This document shows positions 30,801 through 40,648 of a stretch of 64,000 nucleotides of DNA, in pieces. This DNA is from Fabrea salina. Lineage: Eukaryota; Ciliophora; Heterotrichea; Heterotrichida; Fabreidae. The stretch covers positions 1 to 64,000 of the forward strand of contig JALIHJ010000050.1 of NCBI GenBank assembly GCA_022984795.1. The letters are read 5' to 3'. A program made the translations under genes and the position numbers. The first letter of the stretch is position 1. Each line of letters starts with the position of its first letter. The notes below the pieces were generated by a model, which was given only the letters and a program-made list of their open reading frames with translations, had not been told where the DNA came from and ran no database searches.

Positions 30801-33800
30801 ATGGAAAGTATAATTGTGTCAGTGAGGTTCAGGCCACTCTCAGAACAAGAGCAACAAGCCCAGTACGACCTTGTTAAAGCAAACCAAGCCAAGTTCAAAG
30901 GCAGTTTTTGCACCGATATTTGGAAAGTCCTTCCCCAGCCCCACAACACTATCATCAACACTAAAACTAAACAAACCTTTACCTATGACAACGTTTTTGA
31001 CAAAGACAACCAAAACCAAGAAGTCTTTGACTCTGTTGCCAAGCCTCTTGTTCACAGTGCTTTAAACGGAATCAACGTCACTATCTTTGCTTACGGACAA
31101 ACTTCTTCAGGCAAAACTTTTACTATGCGAGGCAAAAAATCTTCGCCTGGGCTGATTCCTTTAACTATTAAAGAACTCTTTGATACTATCCAAACTCACC
31201 AAAACAGAGAGTACCTACTAAAAGTTTCTTACTTAGAAGTTTACAACGAAATGGTCAACGACCTCCTTGACCCCAGCAAAGTCAACCTCGAAATCAGAGA
31301 AAGCCTTGAAAAAGGCATATATGTAGATAAGCTCACAGAAGTCGAAGTGTCTTGCCAACAAGACGCCTACACACACCTGATCTCGGGAGAGTCAAACCGC
31401 AAGTTCGGGGAAACCTCTATGAATGCCCAGAGTTCCAGGTCCCACACTGTGTTTAGAGTCACAATAGAGTCCTGTGCTTCAGACAACTCAAGTTCTGCAG
31501 TGGTTTCCCAACTTAACTTAGTGGACCTTGCAGGCAGCGAAGGAGTTCAGAAAACTAAAGCTGAAGACCTCCGCATGAGGGAAGGTTCTAGCATCAACAA
31601 AAGCCTTTTGTCACTCTCCACAGTTATCCAAAGACTCAGTGAAGCTGCTTCTAAAGGAGTCAAGCCTTTCGTGAACTACAGAAACTCCAAGATGACTAGA
31701 CTTCTACAACCTTCGCTATCAGGCAACTCGCGCACTTCAATTATCTGCAACGTAACTCCAGCACTGACACACTTCCAAGAAACAAACAACACTCTGCAGT
31801 TTGGCGCCAAAGCTAAACGAATCAAAACCAACGCTAAAGTAAACGAAATCCTTAACAATGAAAGTTCTTTGAAGACAGCCCAAGAAGAGCTTAAAAGGTT
31901 ACAAGTGCAAATAGAAACCTTGTCAGGCCAACTGCAAGACAAAGAAAACGAGATTTCTAGACTTAGACAGTCTGAAAACGAAAAGGACTCTTACTACCAC
32001 GAAGTTCTGGAAAAACTTGAGTCTGAAAACTCAGAACTCAAACAAACTTTACTAGAAAACGAAAAAAGAATCAACGAAATCTCTGGGAAAATCATTCATT
32101 CTAGGTCTTCAATGTCCCAAATGCACACTCCAGCTTCTAACGAAGAACGCAAAAGAGGAGTCCAGAGTAGCTTGATGAAAAGCAGGTACAGGTACTCTGA
32201 GTTCCCAGACACCAGTCACTACATAGAAGCAGTAGAGTCTTTAGTCATGGAAAAAGACCAAGAACTCGAAACTCTCAAACAAGAAATCCAAAGACAAAAA
32301 GTACTTTACGAAGAAAAGTTCCAACAAAGCGTTATGGAAACTGAAATGCTAGGCCAACTAGAGTCCTCCAAAAACGAAATAGCAGCTGAAAACGAAGACC
32401 TCAAACAACAGATAGAACAAATGAAAGCTGAAACCGAAAACTACTTTTACCAAGCTCAAGAAGAAAAAGCTAACTGGCAAGTAGAGTTCGACAAACTAAC
32501 TGCTCAAGTGCAAACTCTCCAAAGCACTCTTAAAGAATACGAGGAACAAAACAACGCTTTGCTGTTTGACCAAATAATCAATGAAAAAGAACAAGCACTC
32601 CAAGCTTACAAACAACTCGAATCTGAACTCCAAGAAAAAACCAGACAAAACGAGTGGCAACAAACCAACCTTGAAAGCTTGTTTAAACAAGTAGAAGAAC
32701 AGTACATAGCTAACTCAGAACAGTCTGAACAAATCCAAGAACTCCACAAACTCTTAGAAGCCCACCAAAGCACCCAACAAAAGTACCAAGAAATCCAAGA
32801 AATGCTCCAAACTGCAGTTAGTGAAGCTGAAACCTCCAAGAAAGAACTTACTGAAACCCAAGAAGAACTCCAAGCGATGCAAACTCACTACGACCAACAA
32901 GAGTCTTCTATGAAACACACTATTTCTAAACTAGAAAACTCCAAAGAAAAACTCACCAAAAAACTTTACTTAGCAACTAAAGACCAACAACACCTTCAGG
33001 ACCAACTAAACACCTTAAAAGCAACCCTTGAAACCTTAGAGTTCACCAAAGAGGACTTAGAGTCCACAGTCCGCGAGTTAAAAGAAAAAAACCAGTCCTT
33101 AGAAACTGACTTGAAACAAAACATTTCTTACTTCAACGAACTAGCTGACATGTGCGAGTCCCTCAACAAAAAAGCCCAAGAAGACCAAGAACTACTGGAC
33201 TCCTACAAATCACAACTCCAAGCAAAGCAAGAAACTGAACAAGAACTAGACAAAGCAACAGAAGAAAAACTACTAATCGAACAAGAACTCTTAGACTACA
33301 AGTACAAAAACCAAAACTTAAAAGACAAACTCCAAACAGCCAACCAAACCATTGAAGAGTCCGAAGAAATCCAAAAAGCTTACGAACAACTCGAACAAGA
33401 AAACATCCAACTCACTACTAAAATCGAAAACTTCGAAAAAGAAACTCAAGAAAACAAACTCAAACTAGAGAAAATGCTCAACGACTACTTAGAAAAAAAC
33501 TCTTCTTTGAACCAACAACTGATTGAAAAAGACAACGAGATCTCTAACTTAAAGTCTGAAATCTACCAGTTAAAAGAAACCAGCATACTAGAAAGTGACC
33601 CTAAAGAACTCCAAGAACTAAACCAAAAACTACTTGACAAAGAACAAGAATGCCAGTCCTTGCTAAGACAAATCAACTACAAACGCATGCGCAGCGACTT
33701 ACTTGACGAGGAAATGGTCAAAGAAATCTCCCAAAGCGAACGCCACGAACTCGTGTCTAAAATCACTCAGTCAGAACACGAGCACAAAAAAACCCAAGAA

Positions 33801-34109
33801 GAACTTTCTAAGCTCCAAAAGACCTACGAAGACCTTAAACTAGACAACGACCTCAAAAAACACACCATCAAAAGCTTAGCTAACCAAAAAAGAGACTTAG
33901 AAAAAAGAGTCAAAGAACTTGAAGAAGACCTTTCTGACCTGCGGATCGAACTCAGAGAAGCCCACAGTGAAACCAAAGAAAACAACCCAGTCATTCCTAG
34001 AAAAGGCCAAAAAAAACAAGGCTACCTGCCGTCTGAAATCAAAAACTCCAAACGCAAGTTCAAGAACCACTTCAGTCCTGCTCCAAGTTCCCAGTGTGAG
34101 AGTCAATAA
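30801..34109 (+). CDS. Kinesin-7-like motor protein (CENP-E type)
   Basis: The protein has 1,102 residues. The N-terminal motor (1 to about 350) has P-loop GQTSSGKT (99-106), switch I NAQSSRSH, switch II LVDLAGSE, and VNYRNSKMTRLLQPSLSG and IICNVTPA near its end, a set that fits kinesin-7 best. A very long coiled coil fills about 350-1060, and the tail is basic (GQKKQGYLPSEIK). The motor is expected to be plus-end directed; kinesin-7 members act at kinetochores and spindles or in cilia, and the cargo cannot be told here. It starts 28 bp after importin. Confidence 0.85.
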   Translation: MESIIVSVRFRPLSEQEQQAQYDLVKANQAKFKGSFCTDIWKVLPQPHNTIINTKTKQTFTYDNVFDKDNQNQEVFDSVAKPLVHSALNGINVTIFAYGQTSSGKTFTMRGKKSSPGLIPLTIKELFDTIQTHQNREYLLKVSYLEVYNEMVNDLLDPSKVNLEIRESLEKGIYVDKLTEVEVSCQQDAYTHLISGESNRKFGETSMNAQSSRSHTVFRVTIESCASDNSSSAVVSQLNLVDLAGSEGVQKTKAEDLRMREGSSINKSLLSLSTVIQRLSEAASKGVKPFVNYRNSKMTRLLQPSLSGNSRTSIICNVTPALTHFQETNNTLQFGAKAKRIKTNAKVNEILNNESSLKTAQEELKRLQVQIETLSGQLQDKENEISRLRQSENEKDSYYHEVLEKLESENSELKQTLLENEKRINEISGKIIHSRSSMSQMHTPASNEERKRGVQSSLMKSRYRYSEFPDTSHYIEAVESLVMEKDQELETLKQEIQRQKVLYEEKFQQSVMETEMLGQLESSKNEIAAENEDLKQQIEQMKAETENYFYQAQEEKANWQVEFDKLTAQVQTLQSTLKEYEEQNNALLFDQIINEKEQALQAYKQLESELQEKTRQNEWQQTNLESLFKQVEEQYIANSEQSEQIQELHKLLEAHQSTQQKYQEIQEMLQTAVSEAETSKKELTETQEELQAMQTHYDQQESSMKHTISKLENSKEKLTKKLYLATKDQQHLQDQLNTLKATLETLEFTKEDLESTVRELKEKNQSLETDLKQNISYFNELADMCESLNKKAQEDQELLDSYKSQLQAKQETEQELDKATEEKLLIEQELLDYKYKNQNLKDKLQTANQTIEESEEIQKAYEQLEQENIQLTTKIENFEKETQENKLKLEKMLNDYLEKNSSLNQQLIEKDNEISNLKSEIYQLKETSILESDPKELQELNQKLLDKEQECQSLLRQINYKRMRSDLLDEEMVKEISQSERHELVSKITQSEHEHKKTQEELSKLQKTYEDLKLDNDLKKHTIKSLANQKRDLEKRVKELEEDLSDLRIELREAHSETKENNPVIPRKGQKKQGYLPSEIKNSKRKFKNHFSPAPSSQCESQ

Positions 34110-34159
34110 CCTTAACCTACAATTCTGACATTTCTTATAATTAATTCCGTTAAATTCAA

Positions 34160-35785
34160 ATGATAAACGAAAACACCCAATTCAAACTTGCAACTTTGAT
34201 AAAGAAGCTTTCAGAAGGAGAAAAGAACATTGAGATGCAGCGCAAACTCCTTTCAGAAAACTACGAATTCAACCCTTACCAGACGTTTGATGTTCTCGAC
34301 TCACTCAGACTCAGTGCATTGATTCCTAGGTCGCTCAAAACCTTTATGGAAGACTGCGGAGAGACTGTTAGCGACCAGGACCTTTACTTACTTGTGCGTC
34401 AGTATTCTTCCAACTTAAACGGGCGTCTTGAATTAGGGGACTTTTTCCAGCTAGTGCTGCCAGCCACTAACCCCTACTTAAGAGACTTAGCCCTTGGAAG
34501 AAGGCGCCACACCTTCGAGTCCAAACTGAGTTTTAGTGTGCAAAGAGGCCTTTTGAGGCTACTGCAGTCCGAGCTAGCTCTGCAAAGAACTCTTGAAGAC
34601 TTGCGTCTTGAGATCTACACTAGCCCTGAGTTTTCTATGTGGAAGGCGTTCAAAACACTAGACGAGGGCAGCAAAGGTTTCTTTGACGAAGCTGACTTAG
34701 TTGCTTTTTTAAAGAAGTTTGGAATCTATGCTTTGGAGGACGATATCGACTCTATCTTCAGAAGAGTTGACACAGGAGACGACATGGTCATTAACTACAC
34801 TGAGTTTTTGGAAGGGTTTTTGCCACTTTATGTGAGCAAAGAAACCAAAGAAAACGAAAGGTACCAAAAGAAAGAGGAACCCCAAGTAAAACTAGAAGCA
34901 GAGGAACTTCAGGAGGAACTAGCATCAGAAGAACTTCAAGACGAGTCCAAAGAACAACTAGAATCAGACGAACTCCAAGAAGAAGCACCTTTAAGTCCAG
35001 AACCTTCCCCTGCTGACCAAAAAGACGAAGAACTAGAAGAAATCGCTCAAGAAGTTTTCGAAACCCCTGAAAAGCCCCTAGCTGAAGCCACTTTTAAGCC
35101 ACAACCCAAAACACTAACTTATGAAGAACTTGACGAAAACTTAAAAGAAATCATTTTTGCTTTCATCAAAGAAGAAGTTTACAACACTCGGTTATCTGAA
35201 CACATTAAACAGCAACTAGCCATCCAAGCTTCCTTCACCCCTAAAAAGGCTTTTAAACTGTTCAACAACGAACAAGGCATCTCTATCCACGACATGGAAA
35301 AGAAACTTAGAGAACTCGAAATCGAAACAGGAAGAGACGACATTTGGGTGCTCTTCGAGAAGTTCGGAAAAAACGACCAAGAAAGCATTTCAATTACCTC
35401 AGAAGGCTTGTCTAACATGCTGCTACCCAAGAACCCAGAGTACTCAGCACTCGTTGACTACAGAGACGAAGAAGAACCCTTGTCCTCAGAAGCCATTGAA
35501 AAACTCAAAGACGCCCTCCGAGTTGAGTTGGACATTGAAAGGAACTTAGAAAACATCCGAGAACAAGTAGCTGACGTCCAAGAGTTCAGTTTAGAAGCAG
35601 CTTTTAAGTCACTCAGTGGCAAAGACGAAACCATCTCAGCAGACAGAATGAAAGATACAGTTGAACAAGCAGGACTAGAACTAACCCCCACTGACCTCAG
35701 CATGCTCATGCAAAGGTTTTCCGAAGACTCCGAAATCACCTTTGAAGGCTTTTCAAAAGAACTAACTCCTAAATTTAGTATTTGA
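34160..35785 (+). CDS. EF-hand-like calcium-binding protein
   Basis: The protein has 541 residues. There are several EF-hand-like helix-loop-helix units in two halves (about 40-235 and 325-535). The clearest loop is DTGDDMVINYTEF near residue 215; most others have lost ligand residues (for example DEGSKGFFDEADL). A Glu-rich linker with repeated EELQ(D/E)E units joins the halves. It resembles calmodulin-like or centrin-related structural proteins abundant in ciliate cortex, but a precise family cannot be given. Confidence 0.65.
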   Translation: MINENTQFKLATLIKKLSEGEKNIEMQRKLLSENYEFNPYQTFDVLDSLRLSALIPRSLKTFMEDCGETVSDQDLYLLVRQYSSNLNGRLELGDFFQLVLPATNPYLRDLALGRRRHTFESKLSFSVQRGLLRLLQSELALQRTLEDLRLEIYTSPEFSMWKAFKTLDEGSKGFFDEADLVAFLKKFGIYALEDDIDSIFRRVDTGDDMVINYTEFLEGFLPLYVSKETKENERYQKKEEPQVKLEAEELQEELASEELQDESKEQLESDELQEEAPLSPEPSPADQKDEELEEIAQEVFETPEKPLAEATFKPQPKTLTYEELDENLKEIIFAFIKEEVYNTRLSEHIKQQLAIQASFTPKKAFKLFNNEQGISIHDMEKKLRELEIETGRDDIWVLFEKFGKNDQESISITSEGLSNMLLPKNPEYSALVDYRDEEEPLSSEAIEKLKDALRVELDIERNLENIREQVADVQEFSLEAAFKSLSGKDETISADRMKDTVEQAGLELTPTDLSMLMQRFSEDSEITFEGFSKELTPKFSI

Positions 35786-35821
35786 ATTACTTAAAAATGA
35801 TTATGTTTTGTAATTACAGAA

Positions 35822-35892
35822 GGTTCCATAGTGTAATGGCAGCACGTAGCCCTCCGGAGGCTGAAGTTCGGGTTCAAATCCCGGTGGAATCG
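35822..35892 (+). tRNA. tRNA-Arg (anticodon CCG)
   Basis: This is a 71-nt cloverleaf. The acceptor is GGTTCCA/TGGAATC with one G-T pair, the D stem GTG/CAC, and the anticodon stem TAGCC/GGCTG. The loop CTCCGGA puts anticodon CCG at 35854-35856, and the T arm is TCGGG-TTCAAAT-CCCGG. The A box (TAGTGTAATGG) and B box (GGTTCAAATCC) fit the Pol III consensus. G follows as discriminator, then a T5 terminator at 35894. There is no intron and no encoded CCA. It lies between genes 36 bp and 24 bp away. Confidence 0.9.
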
Positions 35893-35899
35893 CTTTTTG
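35893..35899 (+). terminator. Pol III terminator of tRNA-Arg
   Basis: A run of five T directly after the discriminator base of the tRNA, as expected for RNA polymerase III termination. Confidence 0.7.
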
Positions 35900-35916
35900 A
35901 AAAACGCTTATAATAA

Positions 35917-36720
35917 ATGAGTGATTTCCTAACAACTTTTGCAAGCTCGATGGCTGCAGGGGCTCTGGCAGGCTGTGCAGTGGACCTTACTCTCTTTCCT
36001 TTAGACGCTATTAAGACTCGTTTGCAGTACGCTTCTAAAACTAAGTTGAAGCTTTCCAACATCTACTCAGGACTCTCTTGGGCCATGGCAGCTTCGATGC
36101 CTTGCGCTGCAACCTTTTGGACAAGTTACTGTTCTATGAAGTGGGTGCTTGAAGAGTTCTCTGTTTTTGAGAACCCTACCTTTATGCACTTCACTGCAGC
36201 TTCTTTTGGAAGTTTGTGTGCTTCTCTTGTGAGGAACCCTTTTGAGGTCATTAAGCAGCAGATGCAGATGGGGCAGCACACAAGTGCCTTTGCTGCTCCT
36301 TCTAGCATCATCAAGACACAAGGAATATGGGGGCTTTACGCTGGAGTGTTGTCTCTAGTGTACAGAGAGATTCCTTTTGACACTATCCAGATGTTGCTTT
36401 ACGAGTACTTAAAAGGGACTGACTATGGGGGAAGTGAGTTGGACCTCTACAGACACTTAATCAACGGAGCTTTTTCAGGAGCAGTGGCAGCTTACGTAAC
36501 TACTCCAATTGACGTAGCCAAAACCAGACTGATGACTGACAAAGGTAAAGGAGTGTACGTGCACTTCCTTCCAACGATAAAAAAGATCTACCAAACTGAA
36601 GGAATCAGAACTCTTTGGTCAGGTTGGCAAGTCAGGGTGTTGTTCACAACTGTAGGAGGAATGATCTTCTTCGGAACCTTCGAAGCCGCTAGGAAAGGCA
36701 TTTTGTCTTTAAAGGAGTAA
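35917..36720 (+). CDS. SLC25A26: Mitochondrial S-adenosylmethionine carrier
   Basis: The protein has 267 residues with three mitochondrial-carrier repeats, each with the Px(D/E)xx(K/R) signature: PLDAIKTRLQ, PFEVIKQQMQ and PIDVAKTRLM. Details favour the SAM carrier: short overall length, LFPLDAIKTRLQ near the start, YREIPFDTIQMLLYEYLK in repeat 2 and LWSGWQVRVLFTTVGG in repeat 3. It would exchange cytosolic SAM for mitochondrial S-adenosylhomocysteine across the inner membrane. Its start lies 24 bp after the tRNA and its stop 9 bp before the next ATG. Confidence 0.85.
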   Translation: MSDFLTTFASSMAAGALAGCAVDLTLFPLDAIKTRLQYASKTKLKLSNIYSGLSWAMAASMPCAATFWTSYCSMKWVLEEFSVFENPTFMHFTAASFGSLCASLVRNPFEVIKQQMQMGQHTSAFAAPSSIIKTQGIWGLYAGVLSLVYREIPFDTIQMLLYEYLKGTDYGGSELDLYRHLINGAFSGAVAAYVTTPIDVAKTRLMTDKGKGVYVHFLPTIKKIYQTEGIRTLWSGWQVRVLFTTVGGMIFFGTFEAARKGILSLKE

Positions 36721-36729
36721 TGTAATTAT

Positions 36730-37336
36730 ATGTTTTCTTTAATAAAAGGGTCAATTGACTGGCTTTTTTCCAGGAAAAAAGTAAACGTTCTCCTTTTGGG
36801 CATCGACAACTCAGGCAAAACAGTAACACCCTACACAGACCTTTTTAGAACAACTCAAAAAACTACACAAACAAAGCTCAATGCCCCTCCACAAGATTAC
36901 TCCTACAGTAGGACTCAACAGTAACTAACACTCAGTTGCACACATACAAGAAGAAAAAACCGAAGTAACTATTTGGGACTTGGGCGGAAAAGAGTCCATG
37001 AGGAAGATCTGGCCTCACTATTACCAAGAAGCCCAATGTGTTATTTTTATGGTGGACGGGTCTGATCGCGACAGAGTCCAAGAAAGCTACCAAGTGCTGC
37101 AAGAACTCATAAAGCACCCTGACTTAGTAGACTTGCCTTTTATACTGGTGGTTTCTAAACACGACAAAGAAAACTGCATGAGTCAGGGGTTCCTCCAAGA
37201 ACTACTTGACACTCAAAGCATCACTAACAGACAGTTTACCATGCTTTACTCCTCTGCGTTCACACTGTAAGTACTACTCAGCGAGGGCCTTGAAAAAGTA
37301 GTTAACTGGGTTCTGTCAGTTGTAAATTTAAATTAA
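36730..37336 (+). CDS. ARFRP1: ARF-related GTPase ARFRP1, with three tiny introns
   Basis: Removing introns 36823-36838 (16 nt), 36921-36935 (15 nt) and 37267-37281 (15 nt), each GTAA...AG, gives 186 residues in one frame. P-loop GIDNSGKT (24-31), TTFLEQLK, the switch PTVGLNI and WDLGG fit ARFRP1/Arl3p, as does the MFSLIKG start without a Gly-2 for myristoylation. The fourth motif is SKHD where NKxD is usual. ARFRP1 works at the trans-Golgi upstream of ARL1 and golgin recruitment. Without splicing the frame ends at 36924. It is the only gene in the window in which I found convincing introns. Its stop lies 2 bp from the stop of the convergent gene. Confidence 0.88.
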
Positions 37337-37338
37337 CA

Positions 37339-38886
37339 TTACTTCTTGAGTTTATTGACGAGCGAGTAAAAAGCTTGCATTCTCTGTGAGATAGCTTGTG
37401 ACTCTTGTCTTAAGTAGTTTTCAACTTCAGGAGATACCACTCCTTCTACCATGTGTTCGTTCATAAGCTTGAGTGCTTGGATCTCTTTGTTATATACACT
37501 TTGTGCTTCTTCACTCCCCAAGTCCACTTGGCATATGGAGTCTATTAGTGAGTTTTTGTACCTGTTTATGAGTTTGTGGAAAATAGTCAATTGGTTGTTT
37601 AGTTGGTCTGAACCTAGTTGGTAGAGTTCAGGGGGCTTCAACTCACACTGCACGTGACCAAGGTTGTTGTACCTAGCATAAAGCTCTTTGAGGCCTTCTA
37701 AGTAAAACGAAAACCCTTTGTTGATTGCCAGGATTAAAGTGATGTTTTTGGAAACAACTGTGATGTACTTGTGGTTCGAAAAGGTTTCCAAGTTCCTGGG
37801 GTCTTCTGTACCGTCGATCACGCTAGTGATGTCTGCTATTTTAAGGCTGGCTTTCCTTTGGCTGAACATGCTGATGGGTCTCCAAGTGATTTCTGACGCG
37901 TCTGAACTCACACACAGAAGCCTTTTTTTGTACACGCCATCTTCATAAGGCCTTCTAGGAGTGAGGTTTATGGAGTCGTGGATCTCAGCTGAGGAGAATG
38001 TGCACACGTACCCGTGGAACCCTTTCTTGGCCAGTTCAACTCTTACGTCAGTTTCGGCTTTGGCTGAGTCTAGGTTTTCAATGCACTTTTCAAGGTTGGA
38101 GTTGTGTTCAGTGGTTTCTTCAAGTTCTTTTCGGTAGCTCAAGTACTCCTTTTCTACTTGGGACTTTTCTTTTTCGAGTTGTTCTAACTTGCTCATCAGG
38201 GTGGAGTTAAGGTCTTTTTCTCTTTGTAAGTTTTCTTTTAGGGCTTGGATGTGTTCCCTTTGAGAGGTGAGTTGGTCTTCGTCTAGCTCAAGCATTTTGA
38301 ACCTTTTCCTGAGTTGGTTGATTTTGTTTTGGAGTTTTTTGGGGTTTTGGTCTTCTTGGGACTCTTGAAGGTTTTGTTTAGCTGACCATATTTTTTCTTG
38401 GTTTTCTTGCATGATTTGGTCAAGAAGCACTGAAGGGTTGTCTCCTTTTTTGCCGTGTTGAGCTAAAACTGAAAGCAGTTGGTCTTTTACCTGGGTTTGT
38501 GGAGCTGACTCTGGAGTGTGGTTAAAGTCCCCCAGGACTCTTGCTGGTCTAATTGTTAAAGTTGAATTGTTTTCGTCCCCTGTTAGCTTAGACAGCTCTT
38601 CTACCCACTTGTTGCGCAGCTGAGTGTTGTCAACTGTGAACTTAAGAGTTGCATTGGAGTTTCCTTGGTTGTACTCAACGTTGAATCCTAAAGGGTTCGA
38701 AAAGTGCTGTTCTACCAAGTTAATTTTGGAAACTTGGAGTTTTTGGTAGTTGTGCTTGGAACGAGTGTTTTTGGACCACCTCAGTTCACTTAAAGAATGG
38801 TCCACCCACAACAGCACGCTCTCAGGAAGGTTACGGGAGTTCAACTTCTCTACCACTGAACCTGTTACAAGGAAGTTCGATACCAT
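37339..38886 (-). CDS. PH-like/coiled-coil/PH-like protein
   Basis: The protein has 515 residues. A PH-like module at the N terminus (about 1-120, ending in the helix LRNKWVEELSKL), a coiled coil (about 185-285) and a second PH-like module (about 305-415, with KRLLCVSSDASEITWRP and FYLEGLKELYARYN) are followed by a helical tail. PH domains bind phosphoinositides or proteins at membranes. I do not know a named family with this arrangement; related ciliate proteins may exist. Confidence 0.6.
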   Translation of the reverse strand: MVSNFLVTGSVVEKLNSRNLPESVLLWVDHSLSELRWSKNTRSKHNYQKLQVSKINLVEQHFSNPLGFNVEYNQGNSNATLKFTVDNTQLRNKWVEELSKLTGDENNSTLTIRPARVLGDFNHTPESAPQTQVKDQLLSVLAQHGKKGDNPSVLLDQIMQENQEKIWSAKQNLQESQEDQNPKKLQNKINQLRKRFKMLELDEDQLTSQREHIQALKENLQREKDLNSTLMSKLEQLEKEKSQVEKEYLSYRKELEETTEHNSNLEKCIENLDSAKAETDVRVELAKKGFHGYVCTFSSAEIHDSINLTPRRPYEDGVYKKRLLCVSSDASEITWRPISMFSQRKASLKIADITSVIDGTEDPRNLETFSNHKYITVVSKNITLILAINKGFSFYLEGLKELYARYNNLGHVQCELKPPELYQLGSDQLNNQLTIFHKLINRYKNSLIDSICQVDLGSEEAQSVYNKEIQALKLMNEHMVEGVVSPEVENYLRQESQAISQRMQAFYSLVNKLKK

Positions 38887-38960
38887 TTCAAAAATGTCGT
38901 TAAATCTATTACATACTTCTAGTTAATTCTAAATAGTGATTTGGGGTTTTTAGTTTATAA

Positions 38961-39518
38961 ATGACCAGTGCACACAGACCTACATGGAACCCTGTAAAAG
39001 GTGGCCAGGACCAAGGAGGCAACAGAAGCATCGTTCCTACCAGACAATACTCATCCAAAGACTTGCCTTCGCACACCCAAATTAAGTACCGCGAACCTCC
39101 ATCCTTTTCTTCAGAAGACTACAAAAACCAACTCCTCCAGCAAGAATCAACTGTGCAAAAGTACCCTTCTGAAGAGTCTTCAAGCGAAGAAGAAGAACCC
39201 AGTGACTACAGTGGAGAAGACTTAGACGAAGAAGAACTCATGGCTGAGTTCGAAAAAGTCAAACAAGAAAGAGCCCAAGCAGAAAACCTCAAAAAGCTAG
39301 AAGAAGAAGCTAAGAAACAAGAACTCAGAAACGAACAGCTGCTCAAAGGCAACCCTTTGATAGACACTGCTCCTGGATTTGACCTCAAAAGAAAGTGGAC
39401 CGAAGAAACTGTTTTCAAGAACCAAGCCAGAGGAGAACCCCAGCCTAAGAAAAGGTTCATCAACGACACTGTCAGAAACGACTTCCACAAAAAGTTCCTT
39501 GACAGGTACGTGCATTAA
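38961..39518 (+). CDS. CWC15: Spliceosome component CWC15
   Basis: The protein has 185 residues. The N terminus (MTSAHRPTWNPVKGGQDQGG...QYSSKDLPSHTQIKYRE) and the C terminus (VFKNQARG...RFINDTVRNDFHKKFLDRY) are the two conserved blocks of the Cwf15/CWC15 family; the middle is an acidic coiled coil as in other species. It belongs to the NTC/Prp19-related core of the active spliceosome. Its presence fits a genome that still splices, even though introns are few and tiny. It ends 5 bp from the convergent gene. Confidence 0.92.
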   Translation: MTSAHRPTWNPVKGGQDQGGNRSIVPTRQYSSKDLPSHTQIKYREPPSFSSEDYKNQLLQQESTVQKYPSEESSSEEEEPSDYSGEDLDEEELMAEFEKVKQERAQAENLKKLEEEAKKQELRNEQLLKGNPLIDTAPGFDLKRKWTEETVFKNQARGEPQPKKRFINDTVRNDFHKKFLDRYVH

Positions 39519-39523
39519 TATTG

Positions 39524-40588
39524 TTACTTATGGGATTTACGTAAAGCCCTGTCGTGTCTTTGAAGGTTTTCTAAAGTGTCTTTGGCCGTTTGGGCGTTTG
39601 GAATGTCTCGGTTAAGTAAGTGACCTAGGTCAGGTCTGCACCTGGAATCTGAAGGCAAAAAAGTTTCTGAGTCGGTCCAAGTTCCACCAGTTTCCATTCC
39701 TATTTGCCAGAGTTTTTCTTGGTTGAACTCCACGTACTCCAGCCAACTGCCTCCGCCTTTGCAGATTTCTATTGTTTTATCTGAGTTGTCTGAGTACTGT
39801 TTAATAACTGCTTCGAAGAAGTCCGAAGGAGCTTTTTTGGATGAAAAGAAACTTGATAGCTTAGACTTAAACCACTTGCCCCAGCCGTTGTAGCCTCCAA
39901 ATGTGATGTCACACTTTATCATGTTAAGGGGATCTTTAACTTCGCACTGGCCTATGAAGTTAACTGTCCTATCTCCGTAAACAAGACCACTTATGTTCAT
40001 ATGAGGAGTAGTGTACTCAATAACGCCTCCGTCAGGGAACTTAACAATGTGTTTTCCTCTTTTGTAGGCACGCAAAGTGTTGGGCCCCGACAGTCCTGCC
40101 ACTAAGGTTCCATGTCCCATAAAGGTATAAGACCCGTTGGGGCCATGCATTTCCCAGTTAGAAATTGGAGGGTGGTGACAGGTTTGCTCTAGCCAGATGA
40201 GTGTGCCGTCTTCTCTTTGGGATGAGTAAGTTTCCCCGAGTATAGGGTTGAGAGGGGGTTTGTTCTTCATTTTCATGGGGTTGATGTGCAGCCCTGAGAT
40301 CATAAATGCTGTAACTAACTGAAGCCTCCTTATGGGGTCTTGAGTAGATGAAGCCCATTCAAGAAACAAGCAGTAAGAAAAGTCCTGAACTGCCGCTTGT
40401 AGGTAAGTCATGGGGTAAGATATGGAAGCTGGCCTTGAAACTCTCATGATGTCCATAAAGTCCCCTTGCATGAGTTTCTTGCCCAAGGACTTTATGATTT
40501 CCATAACTACTGAGCGAGTGTCTTCTTCGTCTACTACAATGAGCCCGCCCGACTCTGAGGCGTTTGGTGGTCTGCTTTGTGAAGCCAT
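39524..40588 (-). CDS. Oxysterol-binding protein-related protein (ORP)
   Basis: The protein has 354 residues from the ATG at 40588 (MASQSRPP). An upstream TTG at 40603 extends the frame but is not a credible start. It is the ligand-binding domain alone: NPILGETY, then EQTCHHPP where the family signature is EQVSHHPP, and NWEMHGPNGSYTFMGHG. No PH domain or ankyrin repeats. ORPs move sterols or phosphoinositides between membranes at contact sites, and the short form is like yeast Osh4. Confidence 0.88.
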   Translation of the reverse strand: MASQSRPPNASESGGLIVVDEEDTRSVVMEIIKSLGKKLMQGDFMDIMRVSRPASISYPMTYLQAAVQDFSYCLFLEWASSTQDPIRRLQLVTAFMISGLHINPMKMKNKPPLNPILGETYSSQREDGTLIWLEQTCHHPPISNWEMHGPNGSYTFMGHGTLVAGLSGPNTLRAYKRGKHIVKFPDGGVIEYTTPHMNISGLVYGDRTVNFIGQCEVKDPLNMIKCDITFGGYNGWGKWFKSKLSSFFSSKKAPSDFFEAVIKQYSDNSDKTIEICKGGGSWLEYVEFNQEKLWQIGMETGGTWTDSETFLPSDSRCRPDLGHLLNRDIPNAQTAKDTLENLQRHDRALRKSHK

Positions 40589-40648
40589 TTTCAGATTATT
40601 CAAACATGAGACTGGGAACTAAGTTATAATAACTTTAACTATACCACT

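Noticed and set aside
35822-35892. Suppressor-type or glutamine tRNA
   Set aside because: The acceptor and D arm resemble tRNA-Gln, but the loop places CCG as anticodon and the discriminator is G, which suits tRNA-Arg.
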